A stretch of DNA of 64,000 nucleotides from Spiroplasma syrphidicola EA-1 (GTDB lineage Bacteria; Bacillota_I; Bacilli_A; Mycoplasmatales; Mycoplasmataceae), in NCBI RefSeq assembly GCF_000400955.1, contig NC_021284.1, positions 806,001 through 870,000 on the forward strand, written 5' to 3'. Within the stretch, counting starts at the first letter, position 1, and every line of letters begins with the position of its first letter. Shown piece after piece: positions 23,159 through 32,565 of the stretch. The translations under genes and the position numbers were made by a program. The notes beneath the pieces are model-generated. The model had not been told where the DNA came from and searched no databases. It was given only the letters and a program-made list of their open reading frames with translations.

Positions 23159-23187
23159 ACTATAACAAAAATTGGTATTTATAGCAA
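23159..23187 (-). promoter_or_regulatory. Promoter of the mgtA transcript
   Basis: On the minus strand TTGCTA (23187-23182) and TATAGT (23164-23159) are separated by exactly 17 bases, placing the transcript start near 23152, about 20 bases before the leader ORF. Confidence 0.65.
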
Positions 23188-23198
23188 CCACTTTTTTT

Positions 23199-23230
23199 AT
23201 TCGGTCTATTATTCGGTCTATTATTCGGTC
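23199..23230. repeat. Three tandem 12-nt repeats upstream of the mgtA promoter
   Basis: The unit ATTCGGTCTATT occurs at 23199-23210 and 23211-23222, with a partial third copy (ATTCGGTC) at 23223-23230. The array ends 12 bases upstream of the -35 box of the mgtA promoter. It may be an operator array or a recent slippage product. Confidence 0.75.
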
Positions 23231-23265
23231 CAGAAGCAGGATAAGGAGAATGCGCGCTAAATATC

Positions 23266-23293
23266 AAAAAAGACTGTAGATACAGTCTTTTTT
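23266..23293. terminator. Terminator-like hairpin, orphan
   Basis: A 13-bp stem AAAAAAGACTGTA/TACAGTCTTTTTT with a two-base loop. No gene is seen reading into it from either side, so it may be a relic of a lost gene. Nearby, 23298-23333 forms a second GC-richer hairpin (GGGGGCAAAAG/CTTTTTGCCCTC). Confidence 0.5.
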
Positions 23294-23390
23294 CGTGGGG
23301 GCAAAAGTACGTGCACTTTTCTTTTTGCCCTCTTTCTCGGACAGCCAAGCATTAATCTTATGGTATTATTAAGTTGGTGATCTAAAACGT

Positions 23391-24292
23391 ATGGAAGCAA
23401 CTAATCAAATTACAAAAATACAACATTTTTTGTCTAACCTCTTATTGAAAAGATGAAAATCAAACAATGGATGAATTATTCTTAATAGAGAAACAAGTGA
23501 AATAAAAAAAATAGATAGTACCAAAAAAATGAACAATATATTTGCTCTTAATTTTTTATATGAAGATAATATTCATAATATTAATGAAATTGAAATAAAA
23601 TTATCCCAAATAGAAAATTCTTATGCAGAATTTACTAAAAGAATTATGAAACAAATTGATGAAAAAAATTTTAAGATAGACTTAAATTTTAAACAAGTTT
23701 GCCTTATTTGAATTTGAGATAGAATTCAAATATTAAGATCTATAGACTCTAGAAAATGATTTGAAGACATAATTAACCTAAAATCTTTTAATGAATATAT
23801 TAATGAAATATTTAATAATTACTATACTAATATTTTTCTTAAAGGAAACATAAAATCTTTTAATGAAGCATTATTAAAGTATGATAAATGATTTACAAAT
23901 GAGCAAAAAAAATAAATTCAACTAAATCAAGAAAAGCTATGGAAAATTTAAATAATGAAATTATTAAAACAATTCAACAAAATAATGAATTATCATTGAT
24001 TCACTTTTTTAAAACTTATAATATTTATATTGCCTATAATATTTTAGGAACAAATACATTAAATTCAAATATTAGAATGAAAGTTAATTGGACAAATCCA
24101 CCATATATTGGCAAAGAATTTTTTTGAATTTGAAAGCAACCGTTTTCTCCTTACTTGTCATTCCAGTTTTACCCAAAAAATAACACAAAATTATTAGAAA
24201 TATTTAATATACCAGTTTTGGAAGAATATAAAAATCAATTTCAGAAATTAACAACAAATCAAAATTTAATAAAAATGATATATAGTAATTAA
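23391..24292 (+). pseudogene. DUF4238-like protein, split by a -1 frameshift at an A8 run
   Basis: The first frame (23391-23915, 174 residues) begins 'MEATNQITKIQHFLSNLLL' and contains 'NEIEIKLSQIENSYAEFTKR', a pattern I associate with the N-terminal part of DUF4238 proteins. It stops at TAA right after CAAAAAAAATAA. A -1 shift on the A8 run joins it to the second frame, which holds a 117-residue part from ATG 23939 to 24292 ('KVNWTNPPYIGKEFFWIW', 'YPKNNTKLLEIF'). Either the gene is broken or the shift is used. DUF4238 function is unknown; several occur near mobile elements. Confidence 0.5.
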
Positions 24293-24359
24293 TATAGATT
24301 TTCAAATTTCCATTTTAAGGTCTCATTTCTAAATTTATTTACCTTTATTTTACACATAA

Positions 24360-24387
24360 AAACAAGATTTTATTTTAAATCTTGTTT
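24360..24387. terminator. Terminator between convergent genes
   Basis: An 11-bp stem AAACAAGATTT/AAATCTTGTTT with flanking A and T runs, serving the plus-strand DUF4238-like gene and the minus-strand membrane gene, whose last codons overlap it. Confidence 0.75.
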
Positions 24388-24890
24388 ATTTTTATTTATT
24401 AAATTCTTATTTTCTTCCTTATTTATTTTCGTTTGAATATTGCGATATTTGGCAATAATCTCACGTTCTTCCGGAGTTCTTTCACTTGGAGACTTAGCTA
24501 GTAAACTTGTAGTTCATTAAACTTGTCTATTTTTTCTTTATCTTTTAATTCATTTGTTACTCACTTTGCAACACCATATTCAACAGAATTAGTTTCTTTA
24601 ATATAAACCTTTCCAAGTTCTTTTTTAACTAAAATAATCATAAAACTTATGGTCCAAAAAATAGCAGTTAAAATTAAACACAATAACGTTATAAAAACCA
24701 GATTAGCTTTTATAAATAGTCATAAAAAATCAAAGTATTTTAATAATTTAAATCCTTCCATTTTTCATGCTTTTAAAAACGGAATTATTACAACCCCAAC
24801 TGCTAAGACAAAAGGAAATATAATAATAGAGTTAATTAGAGATTCTTTTCTAGGTTTATTTCAAAATTTCTTTTTTCCTTGATTATCCAT
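24370..24890 (-). pseudogene. Two-helix membrane protein with C-terminal frameshift
   Basis: From ATG 24890 the frame gives 130 residues with two hydrophobic segments ('SIIIFPFVLAVGVVIIPF', 'ANLVFITLLCLILTAIFW') and stops at TAG 24498 after 'NELQVY'. A -1 shift at that point opens 'LAKSPSERTPEEREIIAKY' and more to TAA 24370, clearly coding. The gene therefore looks broken by one base. Its start overlaps the end of the upstream small membrane gene. Small coupled membrane genes of this kind occur in spiroplasma plectroviruses, but I cannot confirm that origin. Confidence 0.6.
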
Positions 24891-25191
24891 TGAAACTTAA
24901 CACTCCAAAAACTATAACTCCAATTATTGCGACTGCTAAAACCGTTAAATTAAAAATTAATCTAACCCTTATTTCTTTTTTAGCTTTACAAATATGTTCT
25001 TCATCCAACTTTTTAATTTCCTGTTTTAATTCAGGTTTACTATTAACTCACTTTTGAAAATATTTTGATCATATATTTTGGCAGTACTTATTTCATTTAA
25101 CAAAAACTATAATTTCATAAATTACTAAAACTATTGATAAAACATCAAGGCCGACATTGTTGTTTGATATGTCATATTTATATCCTTTCAT
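24883..25191 (-). CDS. Small membrane protein of unknown function
   Basis: A 102-residue protein with hydrophobic segments at about 15-30 and 80-100 and a charged middle ('KPELKQEIKKLDEEH'). AAAGGA lies nine bases before the ATG. It overlaps the next gene by eight bases (ATGGATAA). No family recognised; it may be a prophage remnant together with its neighbour. Confidence 0.6.
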
Positions 25192-25213
25192 TCAAATTTG
25201 TCCTTTACCAAAT

Positions 25214-25252
25214 AAAAAAACACATGCATACGATAAAAATCGTAGCATGTGT
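25214..25252 (-). terminator. Terminator downstream of the zinc-finger-like gene
   Basis: On the minus strand a stem of ACACATGC with GCATGTGT, extended by ACGAT/ATCGT, is followed by seven T. It separates the 25346-25567 gene from the small membrane genes. Confidence 0.8.
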
Positions 25253-25345
25253 CATTGGTCATCTACCTTAACATTATACTATACTTTATAATTATAAGTA
25301 TTTAAGATTTTTTATGATTAAAAAAACATAATTAATTTAATTATG

Positions 25346-25567
25346 CTATAAATTGTTATTTTTTTCATAATATTTAAATCAGAAATCTTCTTCCGACATT
25401 TTATAATAGTCTTTTTCAATTTTTGGGTCTAAACTAGTTGCACAATGCATACAAAGACTGCGTGATCCTAAAACAGGAATTTCACATATTGCGCATGGAA
25501 ACTCAAACTGAGGATCAATCTCTTTTCTAAATTTATCTAAAACTTTTTCTTTTTCATCTCGTGTCAT
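25346..25567 (-). CDS. Small protein with two CxxC pairs
   Basis: A 73-residue charged protein. Two knuckles 'CAICEI' and 'CMHCAT', 15 residues apart, suggest a zinc ribbon. The tail is aromatic and acidic. No family recognised. It is downstream of the ABC ATPase of the putative defence pair on the same strand but 116 bases away, so membership in that module is uncertain. Confidence 0.65.
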
Positions 25568-25683
25568 AAAACTATTCCTTTCATTAATAATAATTTTTAT
25601 ACCAATTAATATTATATTTATATATTAAAAATTTTAGTTTAAAAATTAGTATATTTCAATAGAAAAAACTTATACTATAAAAA

Positions 25684-27423
25684 TTATTTTATCTTATCTA
25701 AAATATTAGTTGATAATCATTCATTAAAATAGGAATCCTGAATTTCTAGTAACTTTTGTGGGCTTCTATCAATTGTACTTTCTGAAATATTTTTTATATT
25801 ATCAAAATCTAAATCATTTTTATTAACTGAGAAAATTAAAAATTGCCTATTAAAAATTTTATTGTAATCAATTATATCCCTAAAAATTAAATTTCTAGCA
25901 CGTATTGTAGGAAGATCTTGTTCTTCTTTTTTTGGAGAATCAATAATAAAAAAAGAATTTAATTTTACTATATTTTTATAATTAATAAATAATCTAGTCA
26001 AAGAATATATTATTGATTCACTTCCTGTATACTTTTTTTTATTATAAATTGCATCTTTAATTTTTACAGAATATTTTAAATCTAATTTACTTATATATAT
26101 TTTAATATCATTTAGTAATTTTTGATTAAGTTTGTTCAATTCTAATGTTATAAAAATTGATTTTTGATCAAATGCCTTTTTTTCTTTTTTAGCCTTTTTG
26201 ATTTTTTTATTTAAGTCATTTAAATTATTTTCATAATTTTGTATTAAAATTTTAATTCTATTGTTTTCTTCCTTGTTACCTACTTGTGCTAATAAACTAT
26301 CAAATTTTTTTAATTCTAATTTTAAATTAAAATATTCTGTCTTAAGCGACTTAATAGTTGTATTTATTAATTTTTTATTAGTTTTTAATATATTAATTTC
26401 ATCAAGTATTTTTTCTTTTTCTTGTAAATTTAAAACAGTTTTTGCTCTAAAATCTAATATATCTTTTAAGTAAATTTTATGATTTGCACCATTTATATCA
26501 ACATTGTATATAAAATCACTGTTTTGCTCTATAAATTCATTAATAGCATTTATGTTGGCATTAAGTAAATTAAATTGAATTTCTAATTCAGCTATTTTTT
26601 CACTTATTTTACGTTCATTAAGCATGTTTCCTTTTATTTCTTTTTCTTTTATTATCATATTTGAAAATAATTTTTTAGAATTATTAGAAATATCTTTAAT
26701 TTCTTTAAAATCTTGATCAGATGAAAACTTCTTTGATAATTCTTTGATAATAAATTCTAATTTATCTTTTGTTAATTCATCATCAATAATAGAAGATGCT
26801 ATTGACGCATTATCATTTAAAAATTTAATATCGTCATCCGAAATTATCCCATACAAATAAGCATAAATATAAGAATAATCTTTAGGTGAAATATTAAATA
26901 ATTCTTTTTTAAATGTTTTTCAATCAGCTCCTCAATTCAACTGATCAATATAAAATAATTCAAACATTGCACCTGGATAAGGAGTTGAAAAAGAAATTTT
27001 ATTTTTGATAGTATTTTTAATTAAAAAATTTTCAAGACCAAAAAGATTATAAATATAATCTGCATAGCCTAAAACTGATTTGGTATTATTTCGTGAATAT
27101 GTCTTGCCTTCCCATAATATTTGATATGAATTATTTAAAATGTACAATTGGTTTTCATATTTTTTATTATTTAATCTTAAAAAATAATAATTTTCATTGT
27201 CTATATTTAAAGATAAAATAGTCATAAAATCGTCATATTCTTCACTTATAGTTTCTAGGTCTGTATTACATCCTAAAGTATAAAAAGGTATTTTTGCTAA
27301 TGTAGTTTTACCAACTCTACTATCAGCTAATATCAAATTGATTCCATCTTCAAAAAAATGTCTATACGAACCATTATTAATAAAATTGTATAAACCTACA
27401 AAATTTATTTTAATCTTCTTCAT
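25684..27423 (-). CDS. SMC/RecN-like ABC ATPase of a putative defence module
   Basis: A 579-residue soluble ATPase. The P-loop reads 'LADSRVGKTT' (32-41; the first Gly of the consensus is Ala). A long coiled coil spans about 230-440. The signature-like 'TGSES' is near 466-470 and Walker B 'FFIIDSPKKEEQD' near 491-503. This layout matches the DUF2326-type ATPases of ABC three-component conflict systems. Its start overlaps the end of the nuclease gene by 14 bases. Inferred role: sensing invading DNA or complexes and licensing the nuclease. Confidence 0.8.
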
Positions 27424-28459
27424 AATTAACCTCCAACATGATTTTTCCTTCTAAAAACAATCATGCAATCTCATCAACTTCTAAGTTTTCTTCTTCTTTT
27501 ATTTTGACCAAATAATTATATAAATCTTTCTCTGTCAATATTTCAAAATTATTTATTTTTGTTGCTAATTTATCATAAACAGTATTATTATCTCATTTAA
27601 AAGTAATCTCATATTTACGTAAATTTTTTATTACTTCATAACCTATATTTTTACTAAAATTAAATGAATCTAAAACACCATAACTAATATAGTTAGTAAT
27701 TTTTATAGAATAAGAATTTAGTGAGCTAAATTTTTTCATTGCATCAATAATATTTGAATATGTAATCGATCTTCTAGAATCAATATCAGATAAAAATTTA
27801 CTTTCAAGTTTTATAGAATCATTAATTGACTCAACAATTCCTATTAATTGATTTACTACTTCTTCAATTTGTTCTGAATTAAAAATTCTGTAAACATCAT
27901 TAATTTTAATAAAATTCCTTATTATATTCAAATGTTCAGAATTTTGGTGATCAAAATATTGAATTACTATTTTGTTATACACACTAGTTTTTTCAATATT
28001 GTCTATTGATAATTGTTGATATCCTAATATTTTGGAATATAAATCTCCATTATTAATTTCATAACCTTTTAAGTATAGTTTACCACTATAAACAAATTTG
28101 CCAGATACATTTATTGTACTATCAATAATCTTAACTAAATTTATTCTATTTTCTAGATTTTTAATATCAGTTGAAAATTTAGACAAATCTTGACTATTAT
28201 CTTCGCCTGTATATTTTCCTTTTACTTGACAAACTGTAACTGAATAAATTTCATCTTTATTTTTCGGATTAGTAAAAAGAAATAAAACATCATCCATAAG
28301 TTCATTAAATGCATGCACATTGTAATCTTTTAAATATAAAAGTTCATATAATAAAAATATTTGTTGAAAAGTAAAACCTTTATTACCATAAATTCCAGAT
28401 GTATTAATTGACTCATGTTTTATATTTGATATTTTTTTACTATAATCGTTTTTATTCAT
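27410..28459 (-). CDS. PD-(D/E)XK-like nuclease (DUF4297/Cap4-like) of a putative defence module
   Basis: A 349-residue protein. The N-terminal 85 residues show the signature of Cap4/DUF4297-type nucleases: 'GNKGFTFQQIFLLYELL' (25-41), then E53 in 'FNELMDDVLF', and 'VCQVKGKY' (76-83) giving the E...D...QxK catalytic set. The remaining part is unassigned. It has its own TATAAT promoter and is translationally coupled to the ABC ATPase. Together they resemble nuclease-plus-ABC systems proposed as anti-phage. No separate middle-component gene is evident. Confidence 0.7.
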
Positions 28460-28486
28460 ATTAAAATATCCTATCTAATTATTTTC

Positions 28487-28492
28487 ATTATA
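28487..28492 (-). promoter_or_regulatory. -10 box for the nuclease/ABC pair
   Basis: TATAAT on the minus strand (28492-28487), preceded by GTTG and a T7 run, lies 28 bases before the nuclease ATG. A clear -35 box is not seen. AGGAT serves as the ribosome site. Confidence 0.5.
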
Positions 28493-28502
28493 CAACAAAA
28501 AA

Positions 28503-28529
28503 ATTGCTCTAATAACTAATTAGTGCAAT
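28503..28529 (-). terminator. Terminator separating small genes from the nuclease/ABC pair
   Basis: On the minus strand an ATTGC..CTAAT/ATTAG..GCAAT stem with one internal mismatch each side is followed by seven T. It includes the stop codon of the 88-residue gene. Confidence 0.65.
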
Positions 28530-28782
28530 AAAAATTAATTTCTTTAATTATTTTTATCAATGTTAGAACTAAATTAATATTTTTTATTTCCATATTAATA
28601 CATCCTGTTTTTGAATTATATATAAGTGGTATTGAAGAATCCGAATAACTTTTCTTATTATCTAAAGTTTTTAAATACAATATAATTTGTTTATCATTAT
28701 TATTACATAAATTAATTCATAAATATAATTTATTTTTATACTTTAAATTAAATTTCTTGATTAACTTATTGATTTTTTTCAT
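28516..28782 (-). CDS. Small protein of unknown function
   Basis: An 88-residue basic protein starting 'MKKINKLIKKFNLKYKNK'. Its ATG lies inside the end of the upstream 93-residue gene (17-base overlap), so the pair is coupled. No domain recognised. Codon use is very A-rich, like the rest of this accessory block. Confidence 0.55.
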
Positions 28783-29047
28783 TAGGGTAAATGCCTTTTA
28801 ATGTAGCTATTAAAATATCATATTCATAATGCTTAAACAAAGTACTTCTAATTCATCAATAATGTTTTCGATCTAACTCAGTATCATTTGTTCAGGACGA
28901 AATTTCTTGGCCCTTTTTTGCTTTTTCAACTGCAATATTTATTTTATTAAAAGAATCTAAAATTTGTTCTTTAGTATAATGGCGAAATAAAGTATTTTTT
29001 ATCCATCAATAATGAGGATGATCAAGTTTATTATTTAAATTTTCCAT
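28766..29047 (-). CDS. Small protein with an internal duplication
   Basis: A 93-residue protein built of two similar units: 'HYWWIKNTLFRHYTKEQIL' (about 12-30) and 'HYWWIRSTLFKHYEYDILI' (about 62-80). Several of the Trp codons are UGA. No family recognised. It follows the broken gene at 29050 by three bases with GAGAG upstream and is coupled to the 88-residue gene. Confidence 0.65.
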
Positions 29048-29049
29048 AC

Positions 29050-29330
29050 TTAATTACTCTCTTTTTTAATTCTAGCTTGAACTTCTTGATCAACCTGTTT
29101 GATAATACGATGCAATTTTTTAAGCATAATATTTTCAATATCTTCAGAATCAAAACTAAATAATAATTTTGCTTTTGCTAGCATAACATAGTAGCATGCC
29201 TTTTCTTCTTTACTGCTATTCCGCAATATACTTGCAAAGTTATTTAATTAAATCTGATAATTCTCAAATAGCTTGTATAATTTAATTATTATGTAATACA
29301 TTATAGACTTTAACATAATATTTTTATCCT
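29050..29330 (-). pseudogene. Remnant of a small gene with several disruptions
   Basis: The last part reads 'NSSKEEKACYYVMLAKAKLL' and ends 'VDQEVQARIKKESN'. Upstream, another frame reads 'IIQAIWELSDLIK' before a stop, and a further in-frame stop follows 'KVYNVLHNN'. At least one frameshift and one nonsense change are needed to join them, so this is a decaying gene. Origin unknown; a phage or plasmid source is a guess. Confidence 0.55.
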
Positions 29331-29455
29331 TCAATAAATAATCTCACCCGTTTTAAATTGTATTTATTAATTATTTAAATCATTAAGGGATTAAATATAT
29401 AGTCATAGCAAAATAAATACTTTAATTATTCAACTAATGTAGGCTTAAAACAGTA
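29331..29455. other. Intergenic stretch at island boundary
   Basis: Between the gene remnant and the ABC permease there is only AT-rich sequence with no clear ORF, RNA or terminator. Confidence 0.5.
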
Positions 29456-31057
29456 TTATATAAAATTATGTTTTTTAAAAATAAATGTTGATCCAATTAA
29501 TATCGCTACATTTAGTAAACTATATCCAATAAATAAACCATTTACATTAGCAATTTCTGATAATTTATTACTATCATCAATATACAAATTTATTGGTTGA
29601 TAAAAGAAATCATTTCTGTCATAAATTTTTTCCGTTAAGGCCCTATTATTATATCCTTCCCCATAAAACATATGACTAACATGTAATAATGGATTAAATC
29701 TAACATTTGTTTTTATCTTATTTATAAAATCATAATAATTATTTTTTTCAGTTTCATCTTGAAAAATTTTAAATTTATTATTATTTATATAATTGTTAAT
29801 TAGCATTAAAGAATTTAAATATTTGTAAATATAATATTGTTCTCAATTATTTTTATAGTTTTCCAAGATAGTATTTTTAAGTTTCTGATTACTATTAGAA
29901 ACATTTATACCTTCTTTATTATTAACAAGTTGCAAAAATGGAATTGTATCATTTAAGGCATCATAATTATAATTAGCTATATTCTCTAACAGTAATTCTT
30001 TTATACCGCCAGCTGACAAATTAATTTTTTTTAATGAATTATAAATGATATTAAAATATTTCTGATTTTCTGACATATGTTCTGTATTTAATAAATCTTT
30101 AAATTCATTTTCCCCAATATAAGAAATATTATCTTTAAAATAGTTCTTAATTTCTGTAATTAATTTTGAAAAAGAAGGAAATTCTTTTTGAAATTCTGGA
30201 TTCGTATTGGTAATATCAAACCCACCATTTCAAATTCCTGGCCCATATAAAAATAAATCTAAGGGTCTTAAGTTTAAAGTATTAATTTGTTCTTCACTAA
30301 AAATATGCAAGTAATTATCGTTTATTTTAATTTTGTTAATTAGTAAATTTAATTCTTTAAAAACTTCTTTTGATTCTTGATCATAGTTAACTAACTTATT
30401 AATATTTTGATTTTTTTCAAATTCTATATTCTTATTTAAAACTAAATACTTGTTTTGCAGATAGCTCTCATCATTTGATTTTGGAGATATTAAAAAGACT
30501 GACAATAAACTTATTGTAAAAAGCATAAAAACAATTAAAATAGAAATAAAATTTGATACCCCAAAATTAAAAATAGTGATTAAGAAGACTGAGATGGAAA
30601 AAATAAGTAAAGCTACAAATAAATAGTATTCAATACTAATTCAATAGTATCTATTCATTAAAATATTTTTATTAGATACTGAATATAAAATTCCGTTTAT
30701 TAAAATTACAATAAGAAAAATAAATAATATGTTAATTACAATAATAGCAAGTCTACTTAATATTATTTCTTTGTAACTATAGCCATTTCGTCTTTCTAAA
30801 CTAACTAAGTTATTGTTTTTTTGTCTATTAAACAATTTTGAAGTTATAAAAATTATATAACTAGCAAACAAAATAGAATTTAAAGAAATAAATAAATTGT
30901 GCATCATTCGATTTGCATTAGAAGCAACATCATTTAAAAATATTATCGAAATTGAAAAAATTAGATAAATGGTAAATAAAAATACTAAATACATTATATT
31001 TTTTAAATCTCTTAAGGTGATCAAAAACAAATTTTTAAATAATAAATTAATTTTCAT
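29456..31057 (-). CDS. ABC transporter permease with large extracytoplasmic domain
   Basis: A 533-residue membrane protein. Four or five hydrophobic segments lie in the first 200 residues, a polar region of about 300 residues follows (probably outside the cell), and one helix ends it ('FIGYSLLNVAILIGSTFIF'). This matches ABC-2-like permeases with a large loop, some of which export bacteriocins. It overlaps its ATPase gene by 11 bases and is the last gene of the 37.2-29.4 kb group. Confidence 0.75.
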
Positions 31058-31817
31058 CGCTAAAAAATCCTTTCATTTTAGAATCAATTTCATCAATTAA
31101 TACGTTATTTTTATTATTTTCATTTGTTTTATTTTCAAACAGATATTGATGGTATATTTCTTTTACATCATCATTTTTAGACAATGATTTGTTATAGACA
31201 ATTTCACCATCTTTAAAAATAATTATGTGGTCAAGAAATGGTTTAATTTCTTCAATTAAATGAGAAATAATAATTAGTGTTTTATTCTGTTGCTTTAATA
31301 ATTCAATTGTTTTAAATAAAATAATTTTATTAACTTCATCTAAATTTGCAGTTGGTTCATCAAAAAAAATAATTTCAGGATCAAGAATTAGCATTATGAA
31401 CAACGTTAGTTTTTTCTTTTCCCCAGCTGATATTTTTTTAATTAAAATATTTTTATATTTATTGTAATCAAATAATCATTCCAGTTTTTTAATATAATCA
31501 TCTATCTTCTTCTGGGAATCTGATATACCAAATAAATAATTTATATACTCATTAACTTTTAAATCTATTGGTAACTCGTTATTTTCAGTAAAAAAATACA
31601 TTTTTTTGTAATCATCTTTTGAAAGTTTGTTATTATTAAAAGTAATATTTCCAGCATTAACTTTGTATTCATTAAATAATGTTTTTATAAATGTTGTTTT
31701 TCCAGCCCCATTATTGCCCAAAATACCATATGTTTTATTATCTTCAAAAACTAAATTTAATTTATTTAAAATTACTTTCTTTTTTATTACTTTTGTTAAG
31801 TTTTCTACTTTTATCAT
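31047..31817 (-). CDS. ABC transporter ATP-binding protein
   Basis: A 256-residue ATPase. Walker A 'GNNGAGKTT' (34-42), signature 'ISAGEKKKL', Walker B 'IIFFDEPTANLD' and the switch histidine in 'IIISHLIEE' are intact. A 40-residue polar tail follows the core. It is coupled by overlap to the permease downstream and resembles the second ATPase of this group (32566-33285), so the two modules are probably duplicates. Confidence 0.92.
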
Positions 31818-31890
31818 AATTGTATTCCTTTCAATAATTATAAATTAACAAAAATCTCTCTATTTTATTTTAAAAAGATATCTTGTTAAT

Positions 31891-32529
31891 TTAACTAACC
31901 ATTTTTTCTGAAAATACCATTTTTTCATGTCAGCTAGAAACTATCCCTGCATGATTATAAATTGATCCTGACTTTCATCAAACAACTCCTGTGTATTTTA
32001 TCCCGACTAAAAGTAAATCATTGTTTATCTTAAAATTTAAATCAATTTTTACCTTTGCCTTATGAGTATTTGAATAATTTTCAAACAAATTTATATAATT
32101 TCCACCATAAATAATATTATCATTTTTGGAATATTGACTAAATGGTGATGTTTTACCTCCATTTTTATCTCATCCGGTTTTGCTATCTCATAAATTATAT
32201 CTTACATCATAATTTATTGTAAAACTTTTATATTTTTTTTGAAAATCAGACGAATTTCCTGCATATTTTGTAGTATCAATTGTTAATAAGGTTGTTGCAT
32301 AGGTATAAGGTTCTCAATTACCCGCATGATTATGATTAGACCCATATTCATTGCTAAATTCTTCACCTGTTGCAGTATCTCCACTTGAATCAACATAAAT
32401 TCATTTTTTATTTTCATATGTATCAGATTTTAAAGTGAATTCATCGTAATTTATGTAACCACTTATAGACACTAATGATGTTGCAGAAAATACCGGTAGT
32501 ATTGTTAATATTTTTAAAAAATTAGCCAT
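31891..32529 (-). CDS. Secreted beta-rich protein of unknown function
   Basis: A 212-residue protein with an N-terminal hydrophobic segment ('MANFLKILTILPVFSATSL') and no lipobox Cys, so it is probably secreted or membrane-tethered. The mature part is rich in Tyr, Trp, Asn, Gly and alternating hydrophobic residues, suggesting beta structure. It lies between the two ABC modules. An export substrate or immunity factor is a possibility from context only. Confidence 0.7.
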
Positions 32530-32565
32530 TTTCTTTTCTCCTTTTAGTTAATTATAACAAATACT

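Noticed and set aside
23160-23348. Minus-strand ORF of 62 codons with PNNRPNNRP repeats
   Set aside because: It is produced by the 12-nt DNA repeat and the two hairpins, has no ribosome site, and overlaps the mgtA promoter.
31891-32529. Lactococcin 972-type bacteriocin
   Set aside because: Length and motifs do not match well; only the ABC-exporter context is similar.
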